In this document: positions 41,313 to 43,768 of the stretch, piece after piece
How positions within the stretch are numbered: position 1 is the stretch's first letter
How the letters are laid out: each line of letters opens with the position of its first letter
Source: Oscillibacter sp. ER4
GTDB taxonomy: Bacteria > Bacillota > Clostridia > Oscillospirales > Oscillospiraceae
Length of the DNA: 43,768 nt
Direction of reading: 5' to 3'
NCBI RefSeq assembly: GCF_000765235.1
Contig: NZ_JPJG01000001.1
Span: 1 to 43,768 of the forward strand
Translations under genes and position numbers: made by a program
The notes under the pieces: model-generated
Told to the model about the DNA's origin: nothing
Databases searched by the model: none
What the model saw: the letters and a program-made list of their open reading frames with translations, nothing else

Positions 41313-42379
41313 TCGTCCGCCGAAAGGATGAGATCGCAGCGGTTCCGCACATCGAGCGCGTCGAAATAGCGCTGCTCGAAAGGGATCCAGCGGTCGAAAA
41401 ACTGCTTTGCATGCGCGGGCGCATTCCGTTTGAGGATGCGCTCGCGCTGTTTTTCTGCCGAAATCGACAGAAAAACGGATAGATCGTAGTACAACGCAAG
41501 GTCGGGGTGCATGGAGTACGCGCCCTCGACAATGTTGAGTGTTCCCTCCTTAATCCGCTGCGGCGGGGCAATGGTGAACGTCGCGCAGTCGAAGCGTCGG
41601 TAATCGACGGGCTTTCCTTCGCGCAGCGGCAGGAGCACCTCTTCCAAAAAGCGCTCGCGGTCAACGTTGCCGCCGGGCTGCGCGAAGCGCGCCTCTGTGC
41701 GCTGCTCAGGGCGGAGGAAAAAGTCGTCCATGTGGAAGACAGGGCAGCCGTAAACATTTTGCAGCAGCTCGCCGAGCGTCGTCTTGCCGCTGGCGCTGCC
41801 GCCCTCGATGGCGACGAGCACGCGGCTTCTTTCCGCCGTCAGGCGGTCGATGCGCGCAAACAGCGGCAGCGCGCGGGCGAAGTCGCGCCGCAGGACGCGG
41901 TACGCGGGCGCGTAATTCTGCCGAAATATCTCGGAGTGGTGCAGCGGCGGAAAGCCGTCCTTGCGCCACCTCTCAACAGCTTCCGCCGTCTCCTGCGCAG
42001 AAAACGGCAGCTCGCCCGCGTCTGCTATTGTCTGCAAGGCGGTGAGCATCGCTTCGAGCTTTTCGCGCCCGCACTCCTCGTGCCGCGCAGAGAGGGCGAA
42101 GAGCCGCGCAAACGTCTCCGCGTTCAAGCCGTCCTGCAAAATGCCGAGGTGCACACGGCAGTAGTCGCCGCTGAGCAGCTCGACGAGCTCGGAGATACGG
42201 TCACCGCTTCGCGCCGCTTCGGCGCGGATGTAGTCTGCGGCGGCGGACGGGTCGGCGATCAGATGCTCGCAGCCAAAGGCGCTCTGATAGAGCGCCTTGA
42301 AGACGTCCTGAAGCGCCAGCTCTGGATAGCGCGCGCAGTGGGCGCGCAGAAAGTCGCGAATATCGGTAAAATTCGTCAT
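41309..42379 (-). CDS. P-loop kinase (uridine kinase-like) with extra N-terminal domain
   Basis: A 356-residue two-part protein. The C-terminal ~180 residues are a uridine/phosphoribulokinase-type kinase: Walker A IEGGSASGKTTLGELL (about 190), FHMDDFFL with the base-side Asp pair, PVDYRRFDC, and NIVEGAYSMHP. The N-terminal ~170 residues are helical with SAFGCEHLI and SGDYCRVHLGI and match no domain I can name. AAAGGA lies 11 bases before the start. Monocistronic, convergent with the transporter. It probably phosphorylates a nucleoside or related small molecule; substrate unknown. Confidence 0.8.
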   Translation of the reverse strand: MTNFTDIRDFLRAHCARYPELALQDVFKALYQSAFGCEHLIADPSAAADYIRAEAARSGDRISELVELLSGDYCRVHLGILQDGLNAETFARLFALSARHEECGREKLEAMLTALQTIADAGELPFSAQETAEAVERWRKDGFPPLHHSEIFRQNYAPAYRVLRRDFARALPLFARIDRLTAERSRVLVAIEGGSASGKTTLGELLQNVYGCPVFHMDDFFLRPEQRTEARFAQPGGNVDRERFLEEVLLPLREGKPVDYRRFDCATFTIAPPQRIKEGTLNIVEGAYSMHPDLALYYDLSVFLSISAEKQRERILKRNAPAHAKQFFDRWIPFEQRYFDALDVRNRCDLILSADD

Positions 42380-42453
42380 AGCGGCGGAGTTCCTTTACCA
42401 AAAAGTTTCGTTTATCATAGCGCTTTTTCGCCCCTTTCGCAAGGGGCAAGGGA

Positions 42454-42482
42454 TTGACAGCCCTGCGCTTTTTTGATAAAAT
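42454..42482 (+). promoter_or_regulatory. Promoter of the DUF3842-ECF operon
   Basis: -35 TTGACA (42454-42459) and -10 TAAAAT (42477-42482) with a 17-bp spacer, about 180 bases before the first gene, leaving a long leader. Confidence 0.82.
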
Positions 42483-42488
42483 TCCCGC

Positions 42489-42614
42489 GTCGGCACAAGC
42501 CGGCAGCGTTGGCACAAGCTGACTTTTCTTCCGCGCGTTCCCTGAAAGCAAACGAGGTATCACCAAGGTATCAATCTCCCTGCAAGGGAAATATTGATGC
42601 CTTTTCTTTATCTT
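42489..42614 (+). promoter_or_regulatory. Structured leader with twin ACAA-loop hairpins and terminator
   Basis: Two adjacent similar hairpins, GTCGGC-ACAA-GCCGGC (42489-42504) and GTTGGC-ACAA-GCTGAC (42508-42523, followed by TTTTCTT), then a terminator (42567-42601: GGTATCAATCTCCC, TGCA, AGGGAAATATTGATGCC) with TTTTCTTTATCTTTT. The GGTATCA of the terminator 5' arm is repeated just upstream (42556-42562), so either copy could pair with the 3' arm. It looks like a transcription attenuator; I could not match it to a riboswitch class I know. Confidence 0.6.
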
Positions 42615-42664
42615 TTCAAGGGTTTTCGCGCAGAAAACAAGACGCAAGAGAGGATGAGAACACC

Positions 42665-43087
42665 GTGACGATCCTTGTCATCGACGGCCAGGGCGGAAAG
42701 CTCGGCAAAACTTTGGTCGAGAACATCAAAAAGTCCTTCCCGCACCTCGAGATCATGGCGGTCGGTACGAACAGCGCCGCTTCCGACGCGATGCGCCGCG
42801 CGGGCGCTGACCGCGTGGCCACGGGCGAAAACCCCGTCATCGTGGCCTGCCGCAGCGCGCAGATCATCGCCGGCCCCATCGGCATCGCGATCGCCGATGC
42901 GCTGATGGGCGAGATCTCCCCCGCCATGGCAAACGCCGTCGCGTCAAGCAATGCCTACCGTGTGCTCATCCCGATGAATCTATGTAGCACGTATGTCGCG
43001 GGCGTGGACAAAAAATCCTCCGCCATTCTGGACGACGCCATGGCGCACATCCGTTCGCTGCTCGAAGGAATGGAGAACAAACCATGA
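42665..43087 (+). CDS. DUF3842 family protein
   Basis: A 140-residue cytoplasmic protein matching DUF3842 (PF12953): ILVIDGQGGKLGKTLVENI at the start, EIMAVGTNSAASDAMRRAGAD, then GENPVIVACR and AGPIGIAIADALMGEISPAMA. The start is GTG 42665; the family begins exactly here, and a longer in-frame version would run through the leader hairpins. GAGGATGAG lies upstream. A Rossmann-like glycine pattern suggests nucleotide or cofactor binding. It overlaps the ECF gene (ATGA); this pairing recurs in Clostridia, so it may serve the transported compound. Function unknown. Confidence 0.85.
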   Translation: MTILVIDGQGGKLGKTLVENIKKSFPHLEIMAVGTNSAASDAMRRAGADRVATGENPVIVACRSAQIIAGPIGIAIADALMGEISPAMANAVASSNAYRVLIPMNLCSTYVAGVDKKSSAILDDAMAHIRSLLEGMENKP

Positions 43088-43641
43088 ACAACGCTGCCAC
43101 TGCAACTGCCCGTACCGCTTCCCCGGTGAGAAAACTCACCTATTCCGCGCTCTTCCTCGCCTTGGCGATGGTCCTGCCGTTTTTGACCGGCCAGATCCCC
43201 GAGATCGGCTCCATGCTCTGTCCCATGCACATTCCCGCGCTGCTGTGCGGCTTCATGTGCGGCTGGCCGTGGGGACTCGCGGTCGGCTTTATCTCCCCGC
43301 TGCTGCGCTCGATGATCTTCGGCATGCCGCCCGTTTGGGTCGCCATCGCCATGGCGTTTGAAATGGCGACCTACGGCGCCATCGCCGGTCTTCTGTACCG
43401 CAAGCTGCCGAAAACAGGCTGGCGCATCTACGTCTCGCTCATCTCCGCGATGGTCGCGGGCCGCCTTGTGTGGGGGCTTGTGAAGTTTCTGCTCACGGGC
43501 CTTCAGGGCACGGAGTTCAGCCTCGCCCTCTTCCTCTCCGGCGCGGTGACGACGGCCATCCCCGGCATCATCTTGCAGCTCATCCTCATTCCCATCTTCG
43601 TGGTGGTGATGGAACGCACAAATATGGCGCTCGACGTGTGA
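43084..43641 (+). CDS. ECF transporter S component
   Basis: A 185-residue membrane protein with six hydrophobic segments, matching ECF substrate-binding subunits (PF12822). A short hydrophilic N-terminus is followed by RKLTYSALFLALAMVLPFL, which carries the small-residue helix 1 that docks to EcfT, then HIPALLCGFMCGWPWG, a PMHIPAL loop also common in the family. Vitamin or cofactor specificity cannot be told from sequence. The shared EcfA/A'/T module is not in the window. Co-transcribed with DUF3842 under the attenuated leader. Confidence 0.88.
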   Translation: MNNAATATARTASPVRKLTYSALFLALAMVLPFLTGQIPEIGSMLCPMHIPALLCGFMCGWPWGLAVGFISPLLRSMIFGMPPVWVAIAMAFEMATYGAIAGLLYRKLPKTGWRIYVSLISAMVAGRLVWGLVKFLLTGLQGTEFSLALFLSGAVTTAIPGIILQLILIPIFVVVMERTNMALDV

Positions 43642-43682
43642 GCACTTGATAAAAACAGAAAAGGACTTGGACGAAAGTGAAG

Positions 43683-43768
43683 TGACCCCAAAAAGTTAGA
43701 CAATATTCTGAAGTAAAAATTGTTCAAGCAGCTGAAAGGGCTTGCTGTCTGTGAATTGCAGGCGGCAA
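43683..43768. mobile_element. Partial end of an IS3-like insertion sequence
   Basis: TGACCCCAAAAAGTTAGACA matches the terminal inverted repeat style of IS3-family elements (IS150-like), and the sequence continues to the window edge. On the minus strand one frame stays open from the edge to a stop inside the repeat (ending LLEQFLLQNIV), which could be the tail of a transposase, making this the right end; the frame is too short to be sure. The ~40 bases before it after the ECF gene are featureless. Confidence 0.6.

Noticed and set aside
1-43768. CRISPR arrays, tRNA or rRNA genes
   Set aside because: No regularly spaced short repeats and no cloverleaf-like or rRNA-like sequence were seen on either strand by eye; not checked by software.

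Overview
The window looks like chromosomal DNA of a GC-rich anaerobic Clostridia, most likely an Oscillospiraceae-type gut bacterium. The evidence is indirect: a T-box leader, a ZTP riboswitch, strong AGGAGG-type ribosome binding sites, DUF3793 and DUF3842 proteins, an [FeFe] hydrogenase, and a purine operon of the clostridial kind. The genus cannot be fixed from sequence alone. I found no rRNA, tRNA, CRISPR array, prophage or replication origin.

Layout. (1) 1-4.2 kb: a tryptophan-type T-box leader and a three-gene ABC transporter (trpXYZ type), bracketed by inverted copies of a ~210-bp hairpin-rich repeat. (2) 4.2-5.0 kb: an acyl-ACP thioesterase gene ending in a terminator shared with the next operon. 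(3) 5.0-17.9 kb, minus strand: a ten-gene purine operon purE-C-F-M-N-O-H-D-L-guaB, led by a ZTP riboswitch with a terminator. It covers PRPP to IMP and on to XMP, apart from purB and purK. IMP cyclohydrolase is the archaeal PurO type and AICAR transformylase stands alone. (4) 18.0-24.4 kb, minus strand: a DUF3793/flavodoxin/small-protein operon, an AraC regulator, a degenerate CAT-fold (E2-like) protein, and an unfamiliar four-gene operon (membrane protein, XRE regulator, two paralogous exported proteins) with a duplicated 26-bp operator-like sequence. (5) 24.6-31.3 kb, plus strand: serC and serA, a two-OB-fold SSB-like protein, a truncated NuoF-like iron-sulfur protein with an [FeFe] hydrogenase, and a LysR regulator. 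(6) 31.3-35.3 kb: proB-proA, an amidohydrolase and a phosphodiesterase. (7) 35.3-39.2 kb, minus strand: a multidomain FAD/iron-sulfur oxidoreductase, hypA and hypB. The oxidoreductase and hypB each carry apparent frameshifts. (8) 39.3-43.8 kb: divergent LysR and YeiH-family genes, a P-loop kinase, then a structured leader with a terminator before a DUF3842-ECF transporter operon, and the edge of an IS3-like element.

How it works together: most of the window is biosynthetic (purines, serine, proline, tryptophan uptake), with RNA-level control in at least two places (T-box, ZTP) and probably a third (DUF3842-ECF leader). Fermentative redox is represented by the hydrogenase pair. The best candidates for undescribed biology are the XRE/membrane/exported-paralog operon, the leader RNA at 42.49-42.61 kb, and the hydrogenase partner lacking an NADH/FMN domain.
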